A stretch of 64,000 nucleotides of DNA from NCBI GenBank assembly GCA_030429565.1, contig JAUIFE010000006.1, positions 330,741-394,740 of the forward strand, in the 5' to 3' direction. Positions within the stretch are counted from its first letter, which is position 1. Each line of letters starts with the position of its first letter. The position numbers and the translations under genes were made by a program. Below the pieces are notes generated by a model that had not been told where the DNA came from, did not search any database, and was given only the letters and a program-made list of their open reading frames with translations. This document shows positions 17,983 to 27,079 of this stretch, one piece after another. The stretch is from Holophagae bacterium (GTDB lineage: Bacteria; Acidobacteriota; Holophagae; Acanthopleuribacterales; Acanthopleuribacteraceae).

Positions 17983-20900
17983 ATGTTTCTCAGGCATGCC
18001 CGTTTTTCATTCATTTTGTTCGCTCTAATCGCCGTCGGTTGTTACCGCGAATCCGGCGAGGATGTTCTGCCGGTGACGGCAACCCGAATCACCAACGATG
18101 TGCGGGACCTGTTACCGACCGGCAAAGAAAGCACGGGCAAAATCGGCGACTACCTCTTGCAAAACTCGCAAATCCAAATGGTGGTAGACGGCGCGGTCGG
18201 CAGTGCGGCGCGCAATCAGTTTTTGGCCCAAAGCTCGGGCGCGGTCATCGATTTTTCCAGTGTGACCCTGGGTTCCGATCGTCGTTTTCGTTCCTTTAAT
18301 GACGATGGCCTGCACCTGTTGACGCAAACCGTTAACATGAACCGCCATACCCCGATCGCCTACGAGCGCATTGAAGTGCTGCGGGATCGCGAGAGTTCCG
18401 CCGCCTTGCGCTTGACCGGTTTCGTTTACGACAGTGACGGTTCCCTGGCTGCGTCGGGGGTCCCGGTTGACAGCAATGGTCGCGTCGTCGGGGTGCAGGT
18501 TCAAACGACCTACAGCATGCCTGACCGTCGCGGCGACGATCCCGCCTTTACCAGTGATGAGAGCGGCACCCGTACCGGCGGCAATGATTTGCCCAGCCAG
18601 CTCGGCACGGTTAATGAAGATTCCACCGTGCGTTACACGATTGTCACGACCCAAATTGTCAACAACAGTGACCGTGAGCTGCCCATTTTTACCGTCAACG
18701 ACGTCATGGCTTACGATAACCAGGGTCTCGAGCCTTTCATTCCTTATCCCGATTGGGGTTATGCCTTGCCTGAGGTTGCCGACCGAGCGCAGCGTTTCGC
18801 CTACCCGCACTACGTGCAACTGGTCCCGCTGCAGCAGTTCACTGCTGGTTACGCGATCTATGATGACATGACCGGTGTGGTCATGGCCGAGCACGAAATC
18901 GTGCCGGAAGAGCGTCTTGCCTACACATACGTCGGCCGCTCCGCATTACCGAACCAAACCATGGCACCTGGCGGCCAGTACACTTACATTCGGAAAATGA
19001 TGGCTTTCGGCAACACGACGCCGTTGGGTGTCAACAACGCCGCCCTGCTCGATTTGGGCTATCGTCCTCCCGCCGGCAGCCCGCTTCACCAACTTGGCGG
19101 CATGTCGTTTGTGTTTGGGTTCCAGGATGCGCCGAGTGGGCGTTGGTGGGCCTCGTACATCAACCAATCAATTAGTTACTTTAACGGCCAAGCCTACGTT
19201 CCGTTGGAAGCAGGGCGGGACTATCCTTACCTCGGTGAGTCGAGCCTGCCCAACAACTCACGGCTGGTGCAACTGCCTGCCGGGCAGATTGCGTTTCATG
19301 CCGAGCCGATTAACAACCCGCCTTTTTATACGGAAACTGTCAACGAGGCGGCGCGTGACGACGACGGCCAGATTGTTACCGATGAAGACGGCAACACCGT
19401 TTTCGTTGAGAACACCATTGAAATTAGCGCTGACGAGCAGCGCAACCTGCCGCGGATCGACCTTGCTGAAGAGCGGCACCTTCCCTTTGGTCTCAACCTC
19501 GCCACCACTGAGCAGCGCGAACTGATGGGTCGCGTGATCTTTACCAAGGAAAACGGTGAGATTGACTTTTCCTTGGGTAACTTGCCGCGCGTTAACGACG
19601 GCAACCAAATTTTGTTGACCTTGACCACCGAAATCGATACCCGCATTCCTTTGGGTAACTACAACGTGTACATGAGCCACGGTCCCTTGTTCAACGTGAA
19701 CATCGCGCCGGTGGTCGCCCAAGAATCTGTGAATGACGACGGGCAAGACACGACCGCCGCCGATCCGCGCCGCCTGTCTTTTGAGATGGCGCAAGCGGTT
19801 CAGTTTCCCGGTTACTTCAGTGCCGATTTCGACGCGCGCACCCTGTTGGACCGTGCCGGCTTAATGGATACCGGTGAGTCGATTGGTTATGCTTTTGCCG
19901 AGGATCTCGACGTTGCTTTTTATACCGATAGCGACGTTGTGGCACGTACCGAATTGTTGCTGCGCGCCCAGGCGCTGGTGCTCGGTTCCTTTGATACCGA
20001 CGACAATGATAACGACGTCGACAGCTTGTTCGACGAACTGACCGCCGCGCGCGCTACCGCCGTACTGGGGCGCGACAGCGAGGGGGCTTGGGGTCGATTT
20101 GCGCTTCTGAGCCTGCCGCGTGAAGAGCAGCAAACCGACATCGTCGTGCCGCCTTTTGAACGTACGCCGAGCGCGTTTTTTGACACCGTTCGCGACCAGA
20201 TTCCCGGCGTTTTGGTTCAAGTCGTTCGTCCGCGCAACAGCGACCAAACCGAAGGCGGTTACTTCAACGCGCTCGCGCAACGCAACGGTTTGCCGCTTGA
20301 CCAACCGATTCCGGTCGACAGTTCCGTTTTCCAAAGTGCCTCCGGTTCCGGGTCCGGCACACGTGCAATTGATTTCGACTTGCTGCAAGTGCTCGCCGGC
20401 AACCGGTACGATGAGTATCTGTTGACCCGGGCCGATTGGTTCAACTTGCTGGAGTCCGGTATTTTCAAACCGGCGACCGGTGGCTCTTCCGCCGGCCGTT
20501 TGCGCGAGCTTTCCGTCGGTGCCGTGCGCACCTGGGTTGCGGTTGAAAACACCGTTCATCGCGACAATGACTTGGTCGAGTTTTGGACCAACGCCGCCGC
20601 CGGCAATAGCTTTGTTTCCAACGGGCCCCTGATTGAAGCTTCCGTTAACGGAGCTTCCTTCGGCCAAGAAGCCAATGCCAACGGCAACCAAGTCACGCTG
20701 AACCTCAAAGTGAGCGCGGCGCCTTGGGTTCCCGTTTCCGAGGTTCGTGTGATTGTCGACGGTGTCGCCCAACCCGTGGACCTCGCCATGAACAGCGACG
20801 AGGTCGTTCGCTTCGACGGTCAGGTTACGCTGAACTTGGAAGGCAGCCGCCGTCACTGGATTGTGGTTGAGGCCGGCGCTTCCCTGCAGCAACTGCAAAG

Positions 20901-20988
20901 CGGTGCCGCCGCCGGCGGCGTCTACGGCGTCGTTATGCCCGGTCACTTACCGCTGGCCTTTAGCAACCCGATTTTCGTTCAAAACTAA
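17983..20988 (+). CDS. Large lipoprotein with a degenerate PHP/CehA-like domain
   Basis: 1001 residues. Start at 17983, after GAGGGAGG; upstream in-frame codons have no family support. Residues 1-20 form a lipoprotein signal (IAVGC, lipidated Cys at about 20). Residues 610-840 follow the order of CehA/McbA-type PHP metallohydrolases, but each ligand motif is altered: DFDART (about 616) where DLHVHT is usual, YTDSDV (647) for TDHN, WGRFALLSLP (703) for GHFNAFPL, VVRPR (747) for NHPR, and TGGSSAG (832) for TGNSDSH. Secondary features persist: LLQVLAGNRYDEYLLTRADW and the FVSNGPLIEASVNG beta-sandwich at 870-890. I infer a surface or periplasmic protein that kept the fold but lost catalysis. The N-terminal 600 residues are unassigned beta-rich sequence. 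Confidence 0.72.
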   Translation: MFLRHARFSFILFALIAVGCYRESGEDVLPVTATRITNDVRDLLPTGKESTGKIGDYLLQNSQIQMVVDGAVGSAARNQFLAQSSGAVIDFSSVTLGSDRRFRSFNDDGLHLLTQTVNMNRHTPIAYERIEVLRDRESSAALRLTGFVYDSDGSLAASGVPVDSNGRVVGVQVQTTYSMPDRRGDDPAFTSDESGTRTGGNDLPSQLGTVNEDSTVRYTIVTTQIVNNSDRELPIFTVNDVMAYDNQGLEPFIPYPDWGYALPEVADRAQRFAYPHYVQLVPLQQFTAGYAIYDDMTGVVMAEHEIVPEERLAYTYVGRSALPNQTMAPGGQYTYIRKMMAFGNTTPLGVNNAALLDLGYRPPAGSPLHQLGGMSFVFGFQDAPSGRWWASYINQSISYFNGQAYVPLEAGRDYPYLGESSLPNNSRLVQLPAGQIAFHAEPINNPPFYTETVNEAARDDDGQIVTDEDGNTVFVENTIEISADEQRNLPRIDLAEERHLPFGLNLATTEQRELMGRVIFTKENGEIDFSLGNLPRVNDGNQILLTLTTEIDTRIPLGNYNVYMSHGPLFNVNIAPVVAQESVNDDGQDTTAADPRRLSFEMAQAVQFPGYFSADFDARTLLDRAGLMDTGESIGYAFAEDLDVAFYTDSDVVARTELLLRAQALVLGSFDTDDNDNDVDSLFDELTAARATAVLGRDSEGAWGRFALLSLPREEQQTDIVVPPFERTPSAFFDTVRDQIPGVLVQVVRPRNSDQTEGGYFNALAQRNGLPLDQPIPVDSSVFQSASGSGSGTRAIDFDLLQVLAGNRYDEYLLTRADWFNLLESGIFKPATGGSSAGRLRELSVGAVRTWVAVENTVHRDNDLVEFWTNAAAGNSFVSNGPLIEASVNGASFGQEANANGNQVTLNLKVSAAPWVPVSEVRVIVDGVAQPVDLAMNSDEVVRFDGQVTLNLEGSRRHWIVVEAGASLQQLQSGAAAGGVYGVVMPGHLPLAFSNPIFVQN

Positions 20989-21019
20989 ACGCGCGTGGTC
21001 ATCCACCACCAAATGGTTA

Positions 21020-21042
21020 ACGGCGAGCTCCTGGCTCGCCGT
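21020..21042 (+). terminator. Intrinsic terminator after the large lipoprotein gene
   Basis: A perfect 9-bp stem (ACGGCGAGC / GCTCGCCGT) with a 5-nt loop, followed by CTTTATT. It sits 31 bp past the lipoprotein stop and just before the ribosome-binding site of the next gene, so that gene either depends on read-through or has a promoter overlapping this region. Confidence 0.6.
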
Positions 21043-21061
21043 CTTTATTGCGGGGGAAAAC

Positions 21062-22381
21062 ATGAAAAAAGTTCTGGTTCTCGGGGCGGGCATGGTGTCG
21101 CGTCCTTTGGTCGATTATCTGCTCGATAACGGGTACGCGGTCACCCTGTGTGATCGCTTTGAACAACAGGCTCAGGCCGTCACCGACGGTCGCCCGAACA
21201 CGACGGCCCTTAAGCTGGAAAGCACCGAAACGGAACGCATTACCGAACTGGTCGGCGACCACGATTTAACCGTGAGTTTGTTGCCGCCGGCGCTGCACAT
21301 CGACGTCGCGCGCATTGCCCTGGCTGCCGGTAAACATTTCCTGACCGCTTCTTATTTGTCCGAAGCTATGAAAGCCCTTGCCGACGAAGTGACCGCCAAA
21401 GATTTGGTTTTTCTCAACGAAATCGGGCTCGATCCCGGTTTGGATCACATGACCACCATGGAAATCATCGATTTGGCCGCGAGTGAAGGTTACGACATCG
21501 TTTCCTACGAATCCCATTGCGGCGGCCTGCCCAGCCGTAAAGCCGCCAACAACCCGCTGCGTTACAAGTTCAGTTGGTCACCGGCCGGCGTGCTCGGCGC
21601 CCTGCAGCGTCCTTCCAAGTTCCGACGCGATGGTGCTGTGCTCGAGGTGCCGGGCGAAGACATGTTGGCCCATGCCGAGGTCTTGCATATTCCCGGCGTC
21701 GGTGTGTTCGAATCCACGCCCAATGCCGATTCCTTGTTCTACGGCGACAGTTACGGTCTGGACAAGGCGCAAACCCTGCGTCGCGGCACCTTGCGTTATC
21801 CCGGTTGGGCGCGGTTCTGGCGTTTCATGCTGGCCCACAACCTCACCAATCGCGACAACAAATTGTCCTTCGACAACGAACAAGCGGGCCGCGCGTTGGC
21901 ACTTCTGGCCGGCTTGCCCGCCGATACTTCGTTGCGCGCCTTGGTGCAAGCCGAAGCGCCCGAACACGCCTCCGTTTTTCTCGAGATTTTGGCGAGCTTG
22001 GGCCTGCTCGACGACGACGTGCGCCTCAGTGGCGAATACACTTGCTTCGACATCCTCTTGGAACGTGCGTTGGCGACCTGTCAATTCGACGCCGACGAAG
22101 CCGATCTGGTGGTGTTGCACCACGAGTTCATTGTTGAAAAAGACGGCCGTCGCGAGCGTTGGACCTCTTCTCTGGTGCTCGAGGGTCTGCCCGCCGAAAA
22201 GAAAACCGCGATGGCGTTGACGGTTGGGATTCCGACCGCGATTTCGGCACACCTGGTGTTGCAGAAGCGCTTCCCGCAGCGCGGTGTCCTGATTCCCATT
22301 GCGCGCGAAATTTACCAGCCGATTTTGGCGGAAATGGGTCGCCTCGGTTTCCACCACGAAGTCAAACGATATCCCCTGTAA
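21062..22381 (+). CDS. Saccharopine dehydrogenase family protein (LYS9-like)
   Basis: 439 residues. Starts with a Rossmann motif KKVLVLGAGMVSRPLVDYL, continues with the LLPPALHIDVARIALAAGKH and NEIGLDPGLDHM segments and a YESHCGGLPS loop, all as in glutamate-forming saccharopine dehydrogenases (LYS9/AASS C-terminal half). These interconvert saccharopine with glutamate and aminoadipate semialdehyde. No alpha-aminoadipate or lysine-ketoglutarate reductase gene is nearby, so the physiological reaction (lysine breakdown or another dehydrogenation) is open. The ATG follows CGGGGGAAA. Confidence 0.85.
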   Translation: MKKVLVLGAGMVSRPLVDYLLDNGYAVTLCDRFEQQAQAVTDGRPNTTALKLESTETERITELVGDHDLTVSLLPPALHIDVARIALAAGKHFLTASYLSEAMKALADEVTAKDLVFLNEIGLDPGLDHMTTMEIIDLAASEGYDIVSYESHCGGLPSRKAANNPLRYKFSWSPAGVLGALQRPSKFRRDGAVLEVPGEDMLAHAEVLHIPGVGVFESTPNADSLFYGDSYGLDKAQTLRRGTLRYPGWARFWRFMLAHNLTNRDNKLSFDNEQAGRALALLAGLPADTSLRALVQAEAPEHASVFLEILASLGLLDDDVRLSGEYTCFDILLERALATCQFDADEADLVVLHHEFIVEKDGRRERWTSSLVLEGLPAEKKTAMALTVGIPTAISAHLVLQKRFPQRGVLIPIAREIYQPILAEMGRLGFHHEVKRYPL

Positions 22382-22441
22382 GCCGCCGGCGGTCGCCCTC
22401 ACAGGCGGCCGCCCGTGCTTGCCACCCCCGGAGGCAGAGCC

Positions 22442-24328
22442 ATGGCCTGGACGCCGCAACAGGCGATTGAACGCCGTATCACCGTTTATCGCAGCCGCGA
22501 GAACCGCATTCAGGCCCGCATTAATTTTTTGGCGGTGGTGCGGATCGCCGTCTTTTTGGTATCCCTCGTCGGTGGCGCCCTGATTTTCTCACCCGCCGTG
22601 CGCTGGCTGGGTCTGCCTACTTTTTTTGGCGGGGCCGGCGTGTTCCTTTACCTGATGGTTGTGCACGATCGCTGCTACCGTTTCCGCGAATGGTGCCGTT
22701 TTATGTTGCGCGCTGCTGAAAACGATTTAGCGCGGGTTACCGGTCGCCTTGCCGACGTTGAGGTTACGGCGCCGATTGACTTTCCACCGGACCATCCCTT
22801 TGCCCACGATCTCGATTTCGGCACCCCTTATTCGGTGCTGAAGTTGATCGATAACTGCTACCACCAACGCGCCAAAGCATTGTTGCGTCAATGGATTGAC
22901 GGGACTGATAGCGCCGCCTCGATTGAAGCGCGTCAAGCCGCCGTTGCCGATTTGGCGCCCCGGGTGCGTTTGCGTGCGCGTTTTGGTTTGGCGGCTTGGC
23001 TCGATTCGCGGCCTGATTTGGATCCCAGCGATTTGGCGGCTTGGCTGCGTGAACCGGAGCCTTGGACCCTGGGTTTGCCCGCCTATGTGTTCGGCCGACT
23101 GTCGGCGGCGGCGGCCTTGATCTATTTCGCTTTGTTGGTGTTGGTCAATTCTCCGGCATTGGTGGCGCCGGGTGACACCTTGTTTGTTTACAAAGGCTTG
23201 CTCGATTCGATGTTTTTGCCCGTGCTCGGGTGGCAATTTGCCGTCTTTGCCTTTTTCGACTTTTTTCAGAAGCGTTTCTACGCGGCCTTCATGCAGCGTG
23301 GACGCACGATTGCGGCGGTTTGCGCGGTTATGAGCCATTTCGAACGATTGCGTCCCGAAGCGCCGTTGTTACAAGAGATTCAAACCGGCTTGGCCTTCGA
23401 AGGCCAAAGCGCAACCGAACGCCTGCGTTTGCTGTTGGCTGTCAACGAGAAACTGCAATATCGCGGCAACGGTTTCGCCCATGTGTTGCTCAATGTGCTT
23501 TGCCTGTGGGATCAGCACCAGTTGCGTCGCTTGGCCGGCTGGCGGCGTCGTTATGGCCAGGCCTTGCCGCAATGGGGCGAACAGGTGTTTCCCATTGAAG
23601 CTTTGTCGGCCCTGGCCAATTTTCATCGCCTCTTTCCCGAATACCCCTTTCCGACCCTGGTTGATGCCGACGCCGTGCACATTGAGGCGACGGCACTGGC
23701 ACATCCCGGCATTCGTGCCGAAGACCGGGTCGGCAACGATTACCAGTTGCAAGGCAATGGCTTGCTGCACTTGGTGACCGGCTCCAACATGAGCGGTAAA
23801 AGTACGTTCCTGCGCACCTGCGGCGTAAACCTCGTGCTCGCGCGGTTGGGCGCGCCTGTTTGTGCCGAGGCCTTGACGTGCAGTGTGCCGCGCCTGTGGA
23901 CGAGCATTCGCATTCAGGATTCACTCGCTGAAGGCGTGTCTTACTTCTACGCCGAGGTCAAACGAATTAAGTTGATTCTCGATGAGATCGCCCGCGATGA
24001 AACGCCCGCGTTTTATTTGCTCGACGAAATCCTCAAGGGTACCAACTCGCGTGAACGTTTGATTGCCTGCCGGGCGATGGTCGATTTTTTGATCCATCAC
24101 AAGGCCAGTGGTTTGATTACCACCCATGACCTGGAACTGATTTCCTTGGAAGGCGAATACCAGGGTGAAATCCTCAACTATCACTTCCAGGAGCACATTA
24201 AGGACGAGGCGATGTTCTTCGATTACCGCTTAAAACGCGGGCAACTGACCTCAACCAACGCTTTGCGCGTTTTGCGTTTTGCCGAGGTTCCGCTCGATTT
24301 TGCGCGCTACGAAGATGGGGCCGACTAA
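22442..24328 (+). CDS. Membrane-anchored MutS-like ATPase
   Basis: 628 residues, ATG 7 nt after GGAGG. The C-terminal third is the MutS domain V ATPase: Walker A SNMSGKST (about 449), then DSLAEGVSYFYAEVKRI, Walker B FYLLDEILKGTNSRER and the TTHDLEL switch. The N-terminal mismatch-recognition and connector domains of true MutS are missing. Instead there are hydrophobic segments at about 30-75 (two helices) and 205-260 (two helices), then a helical lever region. The family occurs in several bacterial phyla as a MutS-related membrane protein of unknown function, so I would not call it a mismatch-repair protein. It sits between a dehydrogenase and an ACP gene, all rightward. Confidence 0.82.
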   Translation: MAWTPQQAIERRITVYRSRENRIQARINFLAVVRIAVFLVSLVGGALIFSPAVRWLGLPTFFGGAGVFLYLMVVHDRCYRFREWCRFMLRAAENDLARVTGRLADVEVTAPIDFPPDHPFAHDLDFGTPYSVLKLIDNCYHQRAKALLRQWIDGTDSAASIEARQAAVADLAPRVRLRARFGLAAWLDSRPDLDPSDLAAWLREPEPWTLGLPAYVFGRLSAAAALIYFALLVLVNSPALVAPGDTLFVYKGLLDSMFLPVLGWQFAVFAFFDFFQKRFYAAFMQRGRTIAAVCAVMSHFERLRPEAPLLQEIQTGLAFEGQSATERLRLLLAVNEKLQYRGNGFAHVLLNVLCLWDQHQLRRLAGWRRRYGQALPQWGEQVFPIEALSALANFHRLFPEYPFPTLVDADAVHIEATALAHPGIRAEDRVGNDYQLQGNGLLHLVTGSNMSGKSTFLRTCGVNLVLARLGAPVCAEALTCSVPRLWTSIRIQDSLAEGVSYFYAEVKRIKLILDEIARDETPAFYLLDEILKGTNSRERLIACRAMVDFLIHHKASGLITTHDLELISLEGEYQGEILNYHFQEHIKDEAMFFDYRLKRGQLTSTNALRVLRFAEVPLDFARYEDGAD

Positions 24329-24400
24329 TGCAGGTCGCGTTCTGAGCGGAGGCGTTCGCCTGTGGTATGCTGAACGCCACTTTACTCATAGGACGAACCC

Positions 24401-24967
24401 ATGCCAAACCTGCCTTCGTTAGCGCAACTCGCTGACAAAGTTGAAGAACTGCTGTATGAAACGGCGGAATTAGCCACTACGCCGGTGCCCCATGACCGCC
24501 CCTTGATGGGTGAGATCGGTCTCGATTCACTCGACATGATTGAACTCGGTTTCGCCATGGACGAATTTTTTGGGTTTCAGTTTTCGGACCGTAATGCCGT
24601 CGAATTGCTCGACCAAGAATTGGGCGGCGGTGTGTTGACGGCACCGACCGGCTATCTCACCGAGCAGGGTCGCGCGATGGTGTTGCGGCGCATGCCCGAA
24701 TTGGCGCATCTCGAGTTACCGGAACCGTTAAAGATGGTGGACGTGCAGCAGTTTTACACGCTGGAGACCTTCGCGCGTCTCATGCAAGAGTTTTACCTGG
24801 CCCTGCCGGAAACCTGCCCGACCAATGGTGAAGCGGTGGTCGTGGTTGATTTTGTGCCTCAAACCGCGACAAGTGGCACACGCGTGGAACCGCCCAGCGG
24901 TGATGCTTTGATCGACGCTTGGGTCGCAAACACCGCGCGCGAACTCAAGGCCGAGGCTGTCGGCTAG
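24401..24967 (+). CDS. Acyl carrier protein with C-terminal extension
   Basis: 188 residues, about twice a free-standing ACP. Residues 8-65 form the four-helix carrier domain with the phosphopantetheine serine S43 in GLDSLDMIELGFAMDEFFGF. Residues 70-188 form an extension with no recognised family (LTEQGRAMVLRRMPEL, then an acidic and a Pro/Thr-rich region). A carrier domain with this extension implies a dedicated acyl or amino-acyl pathway rather than bulk fatty-acid synthesis, but no ketosynthase is in the window. An ICMT-type methyltransferase follows immediately downstream. Confidence 0.8.
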   Translation: MPNLPSLAQLADKVEELLYETAELATTPVPHDRPLMGEIGLDSLDMIELGFAMDEFFGFQFSDRNAVELLDQELGGGVLTAPTGYLTEQGRAMVLRRMPELAHLELPEPLKMVDVQQFYTLETFARLMQEFYLALPETCPTNGEAVVVVDFVPQTATSGTRVEPPSGDALIDAWVANTARELKAEAVG

Positions 24968-24978
24968 GGGAGGAAACC

Positions 24979-25542
24979 GTGCTCCTGTTCCTCGCTGTAA
25001 TGGCTTTTTTCGGTGGCTTGCGCCTGCTGGAGCTGGCCGTCTCCCAGCGCAACTGGAAGGCCCATCAAACGGAGCAGCGACGCCGCTTGCGCGAGCCGTT
25101 GTTCCTGTGGATGGTGTTGTTGCACAGCTCGTTATTTGTTGTCCTACCGCTCGAATATTTCCTCGGCGGGCCGCGCCTGGCACTCCCGTTATCGGCCGTT
25201 GCCGCCGCGATCCTCGTGTTGGCCTTGGCGCTGCGTGTTTGGACGCTGGTCACCATGGGCCGCAGTTGGAATGTGCGGGTCGTTTACGGCGACGATTACC
25301 CGATTGTGTCGCACGGCCCGTTCCGCTACATCCGTCACCCCAACTACCTCGTCGTAATCCTAGAACTCTTGAGTCTACCCTTGGTATGGCACCTCTACTG
25401 GAGCGCGTTGTGGCTCAGCTTGTTCAACGGCGTGGTGCTCTATTTCCGGATTCGCAATGAGGAGGCGGTGTTGTCGCGGAACCCCGCATGGGTGGCGGCC
25501 ATGGCCCACAAACCACGTTTCCTGCCGGTGAGGAATGGTTGA
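24979..25542 (+). CDS. Isoprenylcysteine carboxyl methyltransferase (ICMT) family membrane protein
   Basis: 187 residues. I use the GTG at 24979, which is preceded by GGGGAGG and lies 12 bp after the ACP stop; a longer frame would overlap the ACP gene. Four to five hydrophobic helices. The C-terminal signature RHPNYLVVILELLSLPL followed by a helix and FRIRNEE is that of the ICMT/PEMT superfamily, whose SAM-binding site is built from it. In bacteria such enzymes methylate lipids, quinone-like polyketides or unknown carboxylates, and often accompany type III polyketide synthases. The pairing with an ACP suggests a shared lipid-modifying role (inference). Confidence 0.8.
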   Translation: MLLFLAVMAFFGGLRLLELAVSQRNWKAHQTEQRRRLREPLFLWMVLLHSSLFVVLPLEYFLGGPRLALPLSAVAAAILVLALALRVWTLVTMGRSWNVRVVYGDDYPIVSHGPFRYIRHPNYLVVILELLSLPLVWHLYWSALWLSLFNGVVLYFRIRNEEAVLSRNPAWVAAMAHKPRFLPVRNG

Positions 25543-25616
25543 GCGGCGTATTGTCGTGAACAAAACGGCGTCATTCCGGCGCCAACCCTTTTTGCCCAAC
25601 GTGCACTCACCGAATA

Positions 25617-25640
25617 AAGGGCGAAACGCAAGGCGCCCTT
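25617..25640. terminator. Stem-loop between convergent ICMT-like and symporter genes
   Basis: Perfect 7-bp arms AAGGGCG / CGCCCTT with a 10-nt loop, ending 2 bp before the symporter stop. There is no U-run on either side, so it is a weak or factor-assisted bidirectional terminator candidate. Confidence 0.4.
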
Positions 25641-25642
25641 CC

Positions 25643-27079
25643 TCAAAAGAATTTGGCCAAGTTACCCGGCGGTTTGGAGACAAGCGAGCCCAGGATCATG
25701 GTGATACTCGACAAGCCGATGACGGCCGTAACCGCCATGATGTCGGTGGTGCCGATGGTTTTGCTCCCTGAGGAGAAGAAGTACAGCCAGGCGACGGCGG
25801 TGGTGAAAACCGAGGCGTAGGCGCCGACGGCCGTGGCGCGTTTCCAGAACAGGGCGGCAATCAAAATCGGCAGCAAACCTGCAAAGCCGGTGAACGACCA
25901 GATGCCCAGCTTGAAGATGCTGCGTGGGGCGACCAGCGAGATGCCAAAGGTTAGTGCGAGTACCAGGAAAATGAAGAGGCGGCCCCACCAGACTTGTTTG
26001 GCTTCGCTTACTTCGCCGCCGATGCGGTAGTGACGCACGATGTCTTGGGTGAACATGTTGCCGAGGGCCAGCGTTTGCGAGTCGAGTGACGACATAATTG
26101 CGGCGAAGACGCCGGCGGCAAGCAGGCCGCCCAGCACGCCCGGCGCGTGTTTTTCCACCATCATGATGAGCACACCGTTGGCGGCGGGGCCTTGCAAGTT
26201 GGGGAAATCGACGGCGCCGGCCATGCCCAGCAACACACTGGGCACCCAAACCAACGCAATACACAGCGGGTAAAAAATGATCGGTCCCTTGAAGGTGGCT
26301 GCGCTGCGGGCGGTGAGCCAGTGGTTGAACAGGTGGGGGAACATGCCCGCCGAAAGAGGAATGGCGCTGTATGTAACCAGCAGCGCGGGTGAGATATGCT
26401 CGCCGCGCACCAGCAAATGCGATTGATGGGTTTGCAGGTGGTCCATGACGGCGCCGAGTCCGCCCAGCTTACTCATGATGACGACGGTCGCCAAGCCGCC
26501 GAGGGTCATGAAAACCAGCGTTTGGAACGTGTTGACCATGGCGGTGCCGCGCATACCGCTGCTGGTGACATACACAAAAATCACCGCACACACGGTTAAG
26601 CTGCCGACCCAGTAGGGGATTTGGCCGTTCGTGATTTGTTCAAACGTGAGACCGGCACCCATGACGCCGATGAGCAGATAGGGGAGCAACAGGCCGACCA
26701 GCACCAGGAACAAGACCAGGCCGAGATGGTCGGCTTGGAAGCGGTCGCGGAAGTATTGGATTTGGGTCAGGTAACCGTGGCTTTTTCCGATGTGCCAGAC
26801 TTTGGTACCCACATAGAAAAACAGGGCGGGGACAACCAGCGCCGAGGAGGAGGCCATTAATCCGAAGACGCCGATCCCTTCGCGGTAGGCTTCTCCAGAG
26901 GCACCCAGCAAGGCGAAGGCGGTCATATGGGTGCCGAACAGCGACATCAACAGGACGAAGGGGCCGATGGTGCGGCCGGCGACGAAAAAGTCCTCGCCGG
27001 TATTGCTGAGCCGACGGCGGCTCCACAGGCCGATGGCGAGTACGACGAACAGGTAGCCGATCAAAAGCGCGATGGTCAT
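25643..27079 (-). CDS. Sodium:solute symporter family permease
   Basis: 478 residues, about 13 hydrophobic helices in the LeuT-like arrangement of the SSS family. Signatures: SNTGEDFFVAGRTIGPFVLL, FGTHMTAFALLGASGEAYREG in the first helices, and AAIMSSLDSQTLALGNMFTQDI near helix 9. These take up organic solutes with Na+; substrate unknown (the family includes pantothenate, proline and acetate carriers). The start overlaps the DUF3311 stop by 4 bp, the usual two-gene arrangement. A Na+-dependent carrier fits with the Na+-NQR in this window. Confidence 0.92.
   Translation of the reverse strand: MTIALLIGYLFVVLAIGLWSRRRLSNTGEDFFVAGRTIGPFVLLMSLFGTHMTAFALLGASGEAYREGIGVFGLMASSSALVVPALFFYVGTKVWHIGKSHGYLTQIQYFRDRFQADHLGLVLFLVLVGLLLPYLLIGVMGAGLTFEQITNGQIPYWVGSLTVCAVIFVYVTSSGMRGTAMVNTFQTLVFMTLGGLATVVIMSKLGGLGAVMDHLQTHQSHLLVRGEHISPALLVTYSAIPLSAGMFPHLFNHWLTARSAATFKGPIIFYPLCIALVWVPSVLLGMAGAVDFPNLQGPAANGVLIMMVEKHAPGVLGGLLAAGVFAAIMSSLDSQTLALGNMFTQDIVRHYRIGGEVSEAKQVWWGRLFIFLVLALTFGISLVAPRSIFKLGIWSFTGFAGLLPILIAALFWKRATAVGAYASVFTTAVAWLYFFSSGSKTIGTTDIMAVTAVIGLSSITMILGSLVSKPPGNLAKFF

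Noticed and set aside
17458..17997. Small open frames in the G/T-rich spacer
   Set aside because: No ribosome-binding site, low-complexity composition, no similarity to a known protein pattern; a good promoter lies inside the same region.
19861..20946. 361-codon minus-strand frame inside the PHP-like lipoprotein gene
   Set aside because: Antisense to a gene with signal peptide and family motifs; no promoter or ribosome-binding site, composition typical of the reverse of GC-rich codons.
22442..24328. Annotation as DNA mismatch repair protein MutS
   Set aside because: It lacks the mismatch-binding and connector domains and has membrane helices in their place; only the ATPase is shared.
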